Positions 8,948-18,901 of a stretch of DNA of 64,000 bases are shown here, in pieces. Position 1 is the first letter of the stretch. Each line of letters starts with the position of its first letter. The DNA is from Methylophaga marina (GTDB lineage Bacteria; Pseudomonadota; Gammaproteobacteria; Nitrosococcales; Methylophagaceae), in contig NZ_AP027741.1 of assembly GCF_030296755.1 (NCBI RefSeq), positions 186,001 to 250,000 on the forward strand. The letters run 5' to 3'. Below the pieces are notes generated by a model that was given only the letters and a program-made list of their open reading frames with translations, did no database searches and was not told where the DNA came from. A program made the position numbers and the translations under genes.

Positions 8948-9642
8948 TCTGATATCGTGGCTAACCAGTTTGTACCACCTAATTTACGTTGTTGGGCTAA
9001 GTTCCAACGGGCTCTATCAATGAGATGTTGTGCAGGTCTTGCCGGATCATATTTCAACGGACTTGGTAAGGTAGAGGCTAATAAAGCCGCCTGCATATCC
9101 GTCAGTTGCGAGGCGCGTTTGCCAAAGTGATACTGACTAGCGGCCTCAATACCAAAGACGCCGGGTCCCCACTCTGCAATATTCATATACACTTCAAGAA
9201 TGCGTTGTTTGCCCCAGGTTACTTCGATCAATGACGTAAACCAGACCTCAAGGCCTTTCCTCAGCCAACTTCTGCCCGTCCATAAGAACATATTTTTAGC
9301 GACTTGCTGGCTAATGGTACTGGCTCCACGTAAGCGGCCACCCTCTTCAGCTTCATTCAAAGCATTCATAATGGCATCGACGTCAAAGCCTTGATGTATC
9401 GGGAAACGCTGATCCTCAGAGGTAATGACCGCTAAAGCAGCTTTTTTGGGCATCTCATCCCAGCTTAACCAGGTTTGTTGAATACTGTAATCATCATGCG
9501 TCAGCCAACGTTCCAGCATCACCATACTGACGGGTGGGTTCAACCAGCGAAACGGCAGGACAATAAGCAGGCTCAACACTAACCATCCCAGCATGGCATA
9601 AAGAAGCCATTTGATAAAAATGCGTTTGATTTTATTCAGCAT
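8944..9642 (-). CDS. mtgA: Monofunctional biosynthetic peptidoglycan transglycosylase
   Basis: A 232-residue family GT51 glycosyltransferase that polymerises lipid II into glycan strands at the outer face of the inner membrane. One N-terminal membrane anchor (residues about 11-35) precedes the catalytic domain. The catalytic motif ITSEDQRFPIHQGFD near residue 73, the RGASTISQQVAKN motif near residue 104 and EVYMNIAEWG near residue 149 are all present. No transpeptidase domain follows, which defines MtgA. It stands alone between two convergent or divergent neighbours. Confidence 0.93.
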   Translation of the reverse strand: MLNKIKRIFIKWLLYAMLGWLVLSLLIVLPFRWLNPPVSMVMLERWLTHDDYSIQQTWLSWDEMPKKAALAVITSEDQRFPIHQGFDVDAIMNALNEAEEGGRLRGASTISQQVAKNMFLWTGRSWLRKGLEVWFTSLIEVTWGKQRILEVYMNIAEWGPGVFGIEAASQYHFGKRASQLTDMQAALLASTLPSPLKYDPARPAQHLIDRARWNLAQQRKLGGTNWLATISE

Positions 9643-9735
9643 ATCTGCCTTTTTATTGTTTCTGACCCATAGTGGTTAGGCACCTAACGATCATCCTGAT
9701 ATCATTTAATATTGCAACAAAAACTCATCTATCTG

Positions 9736-10679
9736 ATGCTTACTACTTTTTCAATTTTGTTACCGATTTTCGGGTTGATTGCGGCCGGTTTTATCGCTAG
9801 AAAAACCGGCGTGCTCGACCCACAGCGGCTAGCGAATTAAACCGTTACGTCGTCTGGCTAGCCCTGCCTGCCTTATTGTTCGACATTATGGCACATAGCC
9901 ATTGGCAAGCTTTATTTAAGCCTGCTTTTATTTATGTTTATCTGCTTGGTACTGGGGTTATTTTTGTTTTTATTCTGTTGTGGCGGTTAAATCAGGGTAG
10001 TCATTTAGCTGACGCCAGTGTTGATGGTGTGGCAGCGGCTTACTCCAATACGGGTTACGTCGGTTTTCCATTGTTATTTTTAGTATTTGGTTCATCCAGT
10101 CAAGTGCCCACGACTATCGCATCCATTATTGTGGTGTGTATCTTATTTTCTATTGCCATCATGTTAATAGAAACGGGGTTGCAAGCTGAAAAAGCGCTCC
10201 ACCATAGAATGAAACATGTTTTTTCTGCGGTCTTCCGTAATCCATTAGTTGTCTCTCCGATTGCCGGCGTGTTGGTCGCGGCTTCTGGGTTGACGCTGCC
10301 CAACAGCATTGAAACATTTCTTCATCTGCTCTCAGACTCCGCCAGCCCATGTGCATTAGTGAGTTTAGGGTTATTTTTAGCCAGTAATGTAAACCAAGCT
10401 GATAGTGTGGATATGCGAGCAAAACAGATTGCTTGGGTATTAACGTTTACCAAGCTTATCGCTCAACCACTGCTTGTCGCTGTGTTGGCTTTATGGGTGT
10501 TTGATATGAATAATACCTTAGCCATGATGGCAATATTATTGGCTGCGCTACCGACAGGTACTGGGCCTTTTATGCTGGCCGAATATTACCAGCGTGATGC
10601 ATTTATTACGGCTCAGACTATTATGCTCTCTACGCTTATTTCATTAGTCACATTGACGATCTTATTAAACTTGATGTGA
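9736..10679 (+). pseudogene. AEC (auxin efflux carrier) family permease, frameshifted near residue 30
   Basis: Reading from the ATG at 9736 gives LTTFSILLPIFGLIAAGFIARKTGVLDPQ and then stops at 9838. The next frame continues with SELNRYVVWLALPALLFDIM, the expected AEC sequence, to 10679. Inserting one base near 9825 (CAGCGG to CAGGCGG) restores a 314-residue protein with about ten membrane spans. The family transports small carboxylates or other anions; the substrate here is unknown. The intact 267-residue remainder starting at 9876 lacks the first helix. The break may be a sequencing error, as elsewhere in this window. Confidence 0.82.
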
Positions 10680-10746
10680 AAGGTAGGCGTTCAAACCGGT
10701 TTTTTGTACTATTAATGAGCTTATTCACTTTTTACTGGGACGACTT

Positions 10747-11070
10747 ATGAAAAAAATTATCATCGCTGCACTTGTTGCCACATTACTTGGCTGCACGTCC
10801 GCATCACCTAAACAATATTATCGTCCAGCTGGCGCAGAGCAACAAGTTGAGGTGTATGGTCGTTTTGATCAAATCAGCTTTGAACACCAAGTGTTAATTA
10901 ATAACAATGTCGTGATAAATGGTCAGTTATCATATAACTATGATGAAGGCCATTTCAGTGGTGAGTATGACGGTATGACCGTCACTTCAGACTGTAAATG
11001 GAAGATGAAAAAAGATTTAATTTGCCTGGTGAAAATTAATAACGAAATGGCTGCTACACTGACATTTTAA
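10747..11070 (+). CDS. Small lipoprotein of unknown function
   Basis: A 107-residue predicted lipoprotein with lipobox LLGC at residue 16. The mature part is beta-rich and repeats the idea of QLSYNYDEGHFSGEYDGMTVTSDCKW, reminiscent of small outer-membrane lipoproteins. I do not recognise a family. It lies 67 bases behind the AEC permease gene and ends at a terminator, so it could be expressed from its own promoter. Confidence 0.7.
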   Translation: MKKIIIAALVATLLGCTSASPKQYYRPAGAEQQVEVYGRFDQISFEHQVLINNNVVINGQLSYNYDEGHFSGEYDGMTVTSDCKWKMKKDLICLVKINNEMAATLTF

Positions 11071-11081
11071 ATCCAGTTAGT

Positions 11082-11124
11082 CGTTATAACCTGAGCGTGT
11101 TTGCTCAAGTTATAACGGCTTTTT
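11082..11124 (+). terminator. Bidirectional terminator between the small lipoprotein and HD-GYP genes
   Basis: Long inverted repeat: CGTTATAAC and TGAGC pair with GCTCA and GTTATAACG across a 6-nt loop, with one internal mismatch, followed by CTTTTT. It serves the plus-strand lipoprotein. The minus-strand HD-GYP gene ends inside it. Confidence 0.8.
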
Positions 11125-12231
11125 ATCATCAGATAGTGCTTTCATTACTTTTTCAAATTCTGCTTTGTTGCGCCTGACAGCAGCCACACACTCAGCATCC
11201 AGTTTATTCGCCTGTTGCATTTTTTCCAGTTCAGCAAGGGCATCATCTAAAGGCCACGGTTTTTTGTAGGGGCGTTGGCAGGTCAAAGCATCAAAGATGT
11301 CTGCTACCGTTGCAATTCTGGCCTCAAGTGGAATCTGCTTCCCTTTTAAACCTTTGGGGTAACCTGAGCCGTCAATGTATTCATGATGACAGGCTACGAT
11401 ATTTCGCATCATATCGGTATCACGCATATCTACCAGGTTATAGTCATTCAGCACTTGCTCGAGCATCACAATCCCCTTTTCCACATGGGTTTTCATAATG
11501 CTGCGCTCTGCATCATCCAATCGACCTGGTTTATTGAGTATGGTGTCAGAAATACCGATCTTGCCAATATCATGCAGTCGGGCAAATATGTGCACATGTT
11601 CTATAAACTCATCACTCAAGCGATGTTTTTTTGCCAAATCAGTAGCAATAATTCTGGCGTAACATGCCATACGATCAAGATGTAATCCGGTTTCAAAATC
11701 TCTGAAATCAGTGAAATCTCTAGCTGCTCTGACTGTCGCTAACAAGGTATTAACCAGTGATAATTCTTCATTAATCATCATGGATATGAATTGAGCATAC
11801 AAACTTAACGTAATTTTTTCTGCGTCGCTCAAATGTTGAGGTAGATGTTCAATCTCAAAGCAAACAAACCCAATAAAGCGTTGTGCTTGTTTAATGGGAA
11901 TAATAGACGCGGCTAAACTTTGTGGATCTTGTTGAAAATGTTGCCAGATGGGATCATCCGTGGCGAATGAGACAAGCTTACCTTCTTCTTGTTGGCATAA
12001 GGTAAACAAGGCTTGGTTAGATTTGAGGTAGAGACTTTCATCCATGCCGTGGCTAGCGAAATGATGACTACTCAGAAATTTTTTCAGTGAATCTGTTTTC
12101 TCATCATAAAGCAGACAGGATGACTGCGTTATCTGAGGCAAACTCTGTCGCAAACACTCATGCAACACTTCTAATCGCCCATTCAGCGTATCTGGCTTAT
12201 TCGCTAGTAGTGATATCACTTTTGCATCCAT
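11110..12231 (-). CDS. GAF-HD-GYP cyclic-di-GMP phosphodiesterase
   Basis: A 373-residue cytoplasmic protein. Residues about 1-165 form a GAF-like sensor. Residues about 185-365 are an HD-GYP domain with HDIGKIGISDTILNKPGRL and HHEYIDGSGYPKGLKG, the metal-binding and GYP signatures, so an active cyclic-di-GMP phosphodiesterase is likely. I chose the ATG at 12231 because an AGGAGG motif precedes it at good spacing; a longer reading to 12279 has no such site. The gene stands alone. The ligand of the GAF part is unknown. Confidence 0.88.
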   Translation of the reverse strand: MDAKVISLLANKPDTLNGRLEVLHECLRQSLPQITQSSCLLYDEKTDSLKKFLSSHHFASHGMDESLYLKSNQALFTLCQQEEGKLVSFATDDPIWQHFQQDPQSLAASIIPIKQAQRFIGFVCFEIEHLPQHLSDAEKITLSLYAQFISMMINEELSLVNTLLATVRAARDFTDFRDFETGLHLDRMACYARIIATDLAKKHRLSDEFIEHVHIFARLHDIGKIGISDTILNKPGRLDDAERSIMKTHVEKGIVMLEQVLNDYNLVDMRDTDMMRNIVACHHEYIDGSGYPKGLKGKQIPLEARIATVADIFDALTCQRPYKKPWPLDDALAELEKMQQANKLDAECVAAVRRNKAEFEKVMKALSDDKKPL

Positions 12232-12408
12232 TTCACGCCTCCTGAACACCGCTCTTTTCATTAAGAACAGTTGTATCAATCTATTAATGAGTGCGACAAG
12301 AATCCTTCTTGTTAGTTGCTTTCTGTTATTATTCGCCTGCCATCATGGCAATAACGGCTTACTCAATTGTGAGATTGAGCTATCTACATTGATATTTTAG
12401 AGATCACT

Positions 12409-12684
12409 ATGCCTGAAATTATAATTGAAAAAAACCCAAGTGAAGCACGTTTGCAAGAGTTAGGTGTTGCGGGTTGGGAAATCTGGGACTGTCCTGTGAC
12501 TGAATTCAGATTGGACTTCGACGAAACTGAAAAAGCCTATATCTTAGAAGGCGAAATCGTTGTAACACCAGATGGTGAAGCACCTGTTACCGTTGTTGCT
12601 GGTGATTATGTTGAATTTCCAGCGGGATTAAAAAGCTTCTGGAAAGTCACAAAAACATTGCGTAAGCATTATAGTTACGACTAG
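12409..12684 (+). CDS. Cupin domain protein (EutQ/DUF861-like)
   Basis: A 91-residue single-domain cupin. The sequence GWEIWDCPVTEFRLDFDETEKAYILEGEI holds the first cupin motif, and VVAGDYVEFPAGLKSFWKV the second, as in small (S)-ureidoglycine aminohydrolase/EutQ-like cupins. The usual metal-binding histidines of the first motif are replaced (ETEKAYIL), so catalytic activity is uncertain. It has its own upstream region and a terminator, indicating a single-gene unit. The role is unknown. Confidence 0.8.
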   Translation: MPEIIIEKNPSEARLQELGVAGWEIWDCPVTEFRLDFDETEKAYILEGEIVVTPDGEAPVTVVAGDYVEFPAGLKSFWKVTKTLRKHYSYD

Positions 12685-12692
12685 TTTTTCTG

Positions 12693-12720
12693 AAAAAGGC
12701 ATCCATCGGGTGCCTTTTTT
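12693..12720 (+). terminator. Bidirectional terminator between cupin and ackA
   Basis: Stem GGCATCC / GGGTGCC (one G-T pair) flanked by AAAAA on the left and TTTTTT on the right, so it can act on both strands for the two convergent genes. Confidence 0.85.
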
Positions 12721-13942
12721 ATTTGTTTAAGTTTAGCTGCATGGCAATATTCCGTGCGATTTGTTTTTCTTCATCCGTTTTTATCACCAAGACAGGTACA
12801 TCACTCCTCAGATGATGAACGGCTGAAACAGTCTCTTTTAACTTCTGATTGTTTTCAGCATTGATAACGACGCCATATCGGCCTAATTCATCACAGGCCA
12901 AAGCACGAATCATGGCTGCATTTTCACCAATGCCGCCAGTAAATATGATGGCATCGACTCGTCCCAGACTAATCATGTAGGCGCCAATATAACGTCGAAG
13001 CTGGTGCACATACATTTGAATCGCTAAGCTCGCTTCTTTATCACCCTGCTCAGCTCGATGCTGAATTTCAGCCATATTATGTGAGCCGGTAATCGCCACC
13101 AAACCGGATTCAAAATTAAGCTGATGCTCCAGCTGTTCTGCTGAGATACCTGTCTGCTCCTGAATGTATAGAGGTACAGCCGCATCCAAGTCGCCACTGC
13201 GATTTCCCATCATAAGGCCCTGTAATGGCGTAAAGCCCATCGAAGTATCAAAACTCTGGCCATTTTTAATTGCACAAGCACTTGCACCATTGCCCAGGTG
13301 CAAGGTAATTAAATTGAGTTCATTCAGAGGTTTGTCCAGATAAACAGCGGCCTGCTGAGCTACATATTGATGAGATAAGCCATGAAACCCATAGCGACGG
13401 ACATCATGATTTTTATACCAGTCATCAGGCACTGCATACCGATAGACATGCTCCGGAATGGTCTGGTGAAAATCGGTATCAAAAACGGCAAATTGTCTGA
13501 CCTGAGAAAATAATTCCTGGCAGGTTTTTATACCTGCAATATTACCTGGTAAATGCTGTGGTGCCAGATGTTGGTATGACTCAATAGTCGTGAGCACATC
13601 TTTGTTCAACTCAACAGGAGCAAAGAATTGAGCACCACCATGAACAACCCTATGGCCTATCACATATAACTGTATGCCCGATGCCCCGTTAAAGAAACAC
13701 TGCATATCATCTGCAATCACGTGAAAAGCTGCCTGATGATTATTTATTACAACACTAGACTCTGGCTGTTTGACGTTGTCTGAAAAACGTTTATCCACAC
13801 AAACATGATGTTTTGCGGATGACTCACCAATCCCTTGGATACTGCCTTCTAATAAAACAGCCTCATCCTTGAGCTGAAGTAATTTATATTTAACAGACGA
13901 ACTTCCACTATTAAGCACGAGAATGACAGATTGCGTTGTCAT
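12719..13942 (-). CDS. ackA: Acetate kinase
   Basis: A 407-residue cytoplasmic kinase interconverting acetyl phosphate + ADP and acetate + ATP. The N-terminal LVLNSGSSSVKYKLL phosphate-binding motif, the substrate loop HLGNGASACAI near residue 215 and the adenine-side FTGGIGENAAMIR near residue 335 are clear, and the length is normal. It lies 4 bases behind phosphoketolase in the same direction. It therefore converts phosphoketolase-made acetyl phosphate to ATP and acetate. No pta gene is adjacent. Confidence 0.95.
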   Translation of the reverse strand: MTTQSVILVLNSGSSSVKYKLLQLKDEAVLLEGSIQGIGESSAKHHVCVDKRFSDNVKQPESSVVINNHQAAFHVIADDMQCFFNGASGIQLYVIGHRVVHGGAQFFAPVELNKDVLTTIESYQHLAPQHLPGNIAGIKTCQELFSQVRQFAVFDTDFHQTIPEHVYRYAVPDDWYKNHDVRRYGFHGLSHQYVAQQAAVYLDKPLNELNLITLHLGNGASACAIKNGQSFDTSMGFTPLQGLMMGNRSGDLDAAVPLYIQEQTGISAEQLEHQLNFESGLVAITGSHNMAEIQHRAEQGDKEASLAIQMYVHQLRRYIGAYMISLGRVDAIIFTGGIGENAAMIRALACDELGRYGVVINAENNQKLKETVSAVHHLRSDVPVLVIKTDEEKQIARNIAMQLNLNK

Positions 13943-13946
13943 GGCC

Positions 13947-16343
13947 TTACTCTTTTATGGTTGAGATATTGCCCCATTTCCAATCACCAAACTCTGGCTT
14001 ATCGATACCGTATTCATAGGCATATAAGCTACAGCTTATTTGATGATCACGTAATTGTTGTTTTGCATGAGCACCAATACCTTGTAAACGATCTACGCGG
14101 TCAATGATGTCCATAGCGATAGTAAATCGATCAATCTGATTACGGATAGCTAACTCGAGTGGCGTATTGATATTGCCCTTTTCGTTATAACCATGAACAT
14201 GAAAATTGGTATGATTGGTCCGACGGTAAATCAAGCGATGAATTAACCATGGATAACCATGGAAATTAAAGATCACCGGTTTATCTTTTGTAAACAGGCT
14301 GTCAAAGTCTTTATCACTCAAACCATGAGGATGTTCACTGTCCGAGATGAGTTTGAATAAGTCGACAACATTAATAAAACGAATCTTCAAATCATCAAAA
14401 TACTGATGAATAAGATCGATGGCGGCCAGTGCTTCCTGGGTGGGAATATCACCACACCCCACCACCACAGCATCTGGTTCAACACCTTCATCTGAACTTG
14501 CCCACTCCCATATTCCCACGCCTTTTGTGCAATGTTTAACAGCTTCATCCGCATCAAGATATTGGAAATGTTTTTGTTTGTCGGCCACGATCACATTCAC
14601 ATAATTTTTGGCCTTCAAACAATGGTCGGCAACAGATAACAAAGTATTCACATCTGGTGGCAGGTAAATACGGCAGACTTTTGGACTCTTATTGAGGACT
14701 AAATCTAAAAAGCCCGGATCCTGGTGGGTAAAACCATTGTGATCTTGACGCCAGACTGTGGATGTAATCAGTAAGTTAAGCGAGGATATCGGTGCACGCC
14801 ATGCGATGTTATTACAGATATCCAACCATTTAGCATGTTGGTTAAACATGGAGTCAATCACATGAATAAACGCTTCATAACTGGCAAAAAAACCGTGTCT
14901 ACCCGTTAATAAATACCCTTCCAGCCAACCTTCCAGCGTGTGTTCGGATAACATTTCCATAACGCGACCATCTCGTGCCAGTTCGCCACCATCCTGATCT
15001 TCGCGTAATAACTCACCCATCCATGTTTTTTTACTCACTTCATAGATATTATCCAGCTTATTCGAGCTGTTCTCATCTGGACCGAAAACCCGAAAATTAG
15101 ACATATTTTTCTTCATGATATCGCGAAGAAACTGACCTAATGGTCGGGTATTTTCTACCAGACTCTGACCTGGCTTATCGATAGATACCGCATAATCACG
15201 AAAATCAGGCATTTTCAGTGATTTTCTAAGCAATCCACCATTGGCATGTAGGCTGGCACTCATTCTTTTGTTACCTTTTGGTGCCAGTGCTTTTAACTCT
15301 GGCAGAAGCTGACCATCTTCATTAAATAGTTGCTCTGGTCTGTAACTTTTGAGCCAGTTTTCTAATTGAGCAAGGTGTTCCGGATTGTCTTTAACCCCAC
15401 CTAATGGCACTTGATGCGCGCGCCAGAAACCTTCGACCTTATGACCATCCACTTCTTTTGGCCCTGTCCAGCCTTTGGGAGTGCGCAGAATGATCATCGG
15501 CCAACGCGGTCTTTCATCGCTGCCAGACTCTCTGATACGTTGCTGTGTTTCACGAATGTCCACAATGCACTCTTCCATCACTTTTGCCATGGTTTGATGC
15601 ATAAGCTCAGGATCATCACCTTCGACAAAATGTGGCGTCCAACCATAACCACGGAATAACTGCTCAATTTCCTCATGTGAAATACGAGACAAAATCGTGG
15701 GATTATTTATTTTGTATCCATTTAAATTCAGGATGGGTAAAACAGCGCCATCCGTTTTAGGATTAAGAAATTTATTTGAATGCCAAGAGGTTGCTAACGG
15801 GCCGGTTTCTGATTCGCCGTCACCGACCATAACGGCCACAACTAAATCAGGATTGTCATAAGCCGCACCAAAGGCATGTGAAACACTGTATCCCAGCTCT
15901 CCCCCTTCATGAATAGAGCCTGGCGTTTCAGGTGTGCAGTGACTTCCTATTCCACCCGGAAAAGAGAAGGATTTAAAAAAGTGTTTCAGACCGTCAATGT
16001 CTTCACTTTTATTCGGATAAATCTCTGAGTAAGTGCCTTCCAAATAAACGGGCGCTAATACACCAGGTGCCCCATGACCAGGGCCTGCTAGAAAAATCGC
16101 ATCCAGATCGTACTTATTAATCAATCTGTTCAAATGGATATAAGAAAAGCTCAAAGCCGGACTGGCACCCCAGTGTCCCAATAGCCGGTTTTTAATATGT
16201 TCCGCTTTAAGTGGTTCACGCAGTAAAGGATTGTCTTGCAGATAAATCATGCCTGCGGCAAGGTAGTTACAAGCTCGCCAGTAAGCATCAATGTTTGTCA
16301 GATCGTTGGCATCAAGAGGTGTAGCAGACAAAGTGCTGTTCAT
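13947..16343 (-). CDS. xfp: Xylulose-5-phosphate/fructose-6-phosphate phosphoketolase
   Basis: A 798-residue thiamine-diphosphate enzyme cleaving xylulose 5-phosphate or fructose 6-phosphate to acetyl phosphate and an aldose phosphate. The ThDP-binding stretch [20 protein letters not shown] near residue 170, the early [19 protein letters not shown] near residue 87 and [24 protein letters not shown] near residue 135 are diagnostic, and the length matches. It forms a two-gene operon with ackA. In a ribulose-monophosphate methylotroph this would be a shortcut from C5/C6 phosphates to C2 compounds. Confidence 0.95.
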   Translation of the reverse strand: MNSTLSATPLDANDLTNIDAYWRACNYLAAGMIYLQDNPLLREPLKAEHIKNRLLGHWGASPALSFSYIHLNRLINKYDLDAIFLAGPGHGAPGVLAPVYLEGTYSEIYPNKSEDIDGLKHFFKSFSFPGGIGSHCTPETPGSIHEGGELGYSVSHAFGAAYDNPDLVVAVMVGDGESETGPLATSWHSNKFLNPKTDGAVLPILNLNGYKINNPTILSRISHEEIEQLFRGYGWTPHFVEGDDPELMHQTMAKVMEECIVDIRETQQRIRESGSDERPRWPMIILRTPKGWTGPKEVDGHKVEGFWRAHQVPLGGVKDNPEHLAQLENWLKSYRPEQLFNEDGQLLPELKALAPKGNKRMSASLHANGGLLRKSLKMPDFRDYAVSIDKPGQSLVENTRPLGQFLRDIMKKNMSNFRVFGPDENSSNKLDNIYEVSKKTWMGELLREDQDGGELARDGRVMEMLSEHTLEGWLEGYLLTGRHGFFASYEAFIHVIDSMFNQHAKWLDICNNIAWRAPISSLNLLITSTVWRQDHNGFTHQDPGFLDLVLNKSPKVCRIYLPPDVNTLLSVADHCLKAKNYVNVIVADKQKHFQYLDADEAVKHCTKGVGIWEWASSDEGVEPDAVVVGCGDIPTQEALAAIDLIHQYFDDLKIRFINVVDLFKLISDSEHPHGLSDKDFDSLFTKDKPVIFNFHGYPWLIHRLIYRRTNHTNFHVHGYNEKGNINTPLELAIRNQIDRFTIAMDIIDRVDRLQGIGAHAKQQLRDHQISCSLYAYEYGIDKPEFGDWKWGNISTIKE

Positions 16344-16520
16344 AGAGTACTCCTTGCTTTATGTATCAGTGCAGACTAGCTAAGTAAGATGACAATGGTT
16401 TGACTTACTTAAGCTGACATTTGATAAAAATGATAGTTTCAATCAGCGTACTCTTATTGCTGACTACCATAAAGAGGAATAACGAATAAATTGATGAAGA
16501 TCAGGAAAGCGTGATTAAGA

Positions 16521-16548
16521 TGAGCGCCTGTTATTCTGCAGGCGCTCA
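16521..16548 (-). terminator. Terminator-like hairpin after the TonB receptor gene
   Basis: A 10-bp perfect stem (TGAGCGCCTG / CAGGCGCTCA) with an 8-nt loop lies 13 bases beyond the receptor stop codon. The following T-run is weak, so termination may be partial. Confidence 0.55.
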
Positions 16549-16560
16549 GGTTAGATTCAA

Positions 16561-18738
16561 TCAATAAAAATCAACTGTGGCACTGATTGAAACGGTTCTT
16601 GGTGCGCCGAGTGTTATCTGCCCACTGTCATTAGCTGAACTCCAGTAATCACGATCAAATAGATTATCAACACGCGCTCTCAGTGTCAGATCCTGATTAC
16701 CTATATTAACTAGGTAACGAGCGCCAAGTCCTACCGTGGTCCAATCATCTAGTTTTAGGGTGTTGGCTGCATTGGCATATCGTGAACTGACGTAATGGAC
16801 TTCACCATCCACTGCCAACCCCTCAATTTGAGGCACTTCCCATTCAGCTCCCATTACGGCCATCCACTCGGCTACACCGATGGCACGTTTTCCTTCAGTA
16901 GTGGCATCGCCCGTGCCTTTTTGCTTGGCATCCAGCCAAGTCACACCGCCAAGTAACTTCAAATTATCAGTGGCTTTACCATATAAGGTCAGTTCAATAC
17001 CTTGATGCTCATTTTCACCAGATTCACGGAAAATATTATCGTTACCAGTTAACGTTCTTGGTTCATCTGTGGTGAAATACGCCAGCCCAGTTCCAAATGT
17101 TTCAGTTTCATATTTCAAACCGACTTCTTTTTGCTCTGACACATAAGGAGATAATGCCTCGCCAACGTTGAGTGCTGTAGATGGCGCACTATCACCAGCT
17201 ACCAAACTCTCGATATAGTTTGCATAAACTGATACTTGCTCCGATAACTTGTATACGGAACCTATGGCTGGTGTTATTTCACTGTCTTCATATGACGTTC
17301 TAATACCTGTGTTATATGCATAGTTGTCCACTTTTATCGCTTGATGTCTTGCGCCTAATGTCAACTGCAGTCTTTCATCCATAAATGATAAAGTATCGCC
17401 AATGGCAAAGCTGTTGAACTTGGTACGTGTATTTAATGCTGGCGATGCTAAATTATTACCAATAAATGCTGAACCAGAAATTACTGGTTTGTTCATGTAT
17501 ACAGGTGCATAGAGATTAGTATTTGTAGTGTTAAAAAAGTCCATCGCATAGGCATTCTTCGTTTCTAACTGAAAATATGAATATGCTACGACCCAGTCAT
17601 GGCCAACAACACCTGTATCAAGATGGCCTCTCAAGCCCAGCTCACCGGTATCTACACGATCTTCACGAGTATTATCAAATCTGTAAAAAGTACCATCTCC
17701 TGATGCGGCATCTGTGACGGTAAGGTTTGCTAGTGTGTTTGCTTCATCAGAGCGACGCATACCATAGGCAGCCCATGCAGTCACATCATCAGTGAAATCA
17801 TACTCAGCTCTGAAGGTACCAAATTTATCTTCCTCATTAGAATAGGACCAAGGTTGAGCCCAGTTATCACTGGCATCAGGAGCAGAAGGCACTCTGGATA
17901 GCCCTGTAATAGACACATTGGTTCTAGTATGATCCAACTGATTATTTTGATACCCGATATCCGCAGAGAGTCTTAAACGCTCACCTTGGTAATCCAAACC
18001 GATATTGAATAAGTTCAGTTCGGCTTGCTCATCATCGATAGACGTTCCACCGTTATGATGTGCGGCATTGACCCTGACACCAAATTCATCATTTTCACCA
18101 AAACGTCGCGCGATATCCGCTGCGATATTGCGTTTATCATTCATAGACGCACCAAGCGTAACGCGGTTCAGATCATAGTTAGGTGCGCGTTTAGGTAAAA
18201 GGTTAATTGAACCACCTATAGCACCACCTAAAGGATTGGCACCAGTCAGAAATGCCGATGCGCCACGAAGGACTTCTACCCGCTCAAATAGCTCAGTGGC
18301 GATGTATTGTCTTGGTAATAAGTTATACAGTCCATTGTAGGCAACCGCATCAGATGACGTTGTAAAGCCACGTATCATGTAGGCTTCCTGAAAATTACCA
18401 AAACCACGAGTCACTTGCACAGTAGGATCGTAGCGTAAAACATCCCCAACACTCTGCGCTTGCCTGTCTTGTATAAACTCATTGGTGTAACTGGTAATAC
18501 TGAATGGGGTATCTAAGTTATCTTTTGTACCCAAAATGCCGGCTCGTCCTCCTTCAGCTACCTGGCCTCCAGCAAAAGCTGGTGCAAGCCCTTCGGCACT
18601 GGCATCTGCACTTGCTGTCACTGAGAGTGTATCAAGTTCAATCGGAATATCGGAATTTAGTGTTGAGTCTGCTGAATAAGCAGTATTCATAGTTCCGATC
18701 GCTATCAGCATTGATGTACAAATTAATTTACGTCTCAT
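16561..18738 (-). CDS. TonB-dependent siderophore receptor
   Basis: A 725-residue outer-membrane receptor with a signal peptide ending in AYSA. A plug domain (about residues 75-190) contains SVGDVLRYDPTVQV, YMIRGF and ERVEVLRGASAFLTG. A 22-strand barrel ends in VSISATVDFY, with the C-terminal aromatic residue expected for outer-membrane assembly. The TonB-box region is probably ELDTLSVTA near residue 34. It resembles ferric hydroxamate/catecholate receptors, but the ligand cannot be read from sequence. No siderophore biosynthesis gene adjoins it, so it may take up foreign siderophores. A weak Fur-like sequence lies upstream. Confidence 0.9.
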   Translation of the reverse strand: MRRKLICTSMLIAIGTMNTAYSADSTLNSDIPIELDTLSVTASADASAEGLAPAFAGGQVAEGGRAGILGTKDNLDTPFSITSYTNEFIQDRQAQSVGDVLRYDPTVQVTRGFGNFQEAYMIRGFTTSSDAVAYNGLYNLLPRQYIATELFERVEVLRGASAFLTGANPLGGAIGGSINLLPKRAPNYDLNRVTLGASMNDKRNIAADIARRFGENDEFGVRVNAAHHNGGTSIDDEQAELNLFNIGLDYQGERLRLSADIGYQNNQLDHTRTNVSITGLSRVPSAPDASDNWAQPWSYSNEEDKFGTFRAEYDFTDDVTAWAAYGMRRSDEANTLANLTVTDAASGDGTFYRFDNTREDRVDTGELGLRGHLDTGVVGHDWVVAYSYFQLETKNAYAMDFFNTTNTNLYAPVYMNKPVISGSAFIGNNLASPALNTRTKFNSFAIGDTLSFMDERLQLTLGARHQAIKVDNYAYNTGIRTSYEDSEITPAIGSVYKLSEQVSVYANYIESLVAGDSAPSTALNVGEALSPYVSEQKEVGLKYETETFGTGLAYFTTDEPRTLTGNDNIFRESGENEHQGIELTLYGKATDNLKLLGGVTWLDAKQKGTGDATTEGKRAIGVAEWMAVMGAEWEVPQIEGLAVDGEVHYVSSRYANAANTLKLDDWTTVGLGARYLVNIGNQDLTLRARVDNLFDRDYWSSANDSGQITLGAPRTVSISATVDFY

Positions 18739-18901
18739 ACCCCATCCTCATAAATAATGACGGCATATTACTCTTACGCAATCAAACTGTAAACGATATT
18801 GATTGTTATTTATATTTAAAAATATTCAAGATAAGTCATGATTTTATTTCCGAAAGGCTAAAGACTGTTGTAGTATTTATATATCAACTCAGGGACTTAC
18901 C

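Noticed and set aside
18794-18808. Fur box before the siderophore receptor
   Set aside because: Only 10 of 14 positions match the 7-1-7 consensus, which is too weak in AT-rich DNA.
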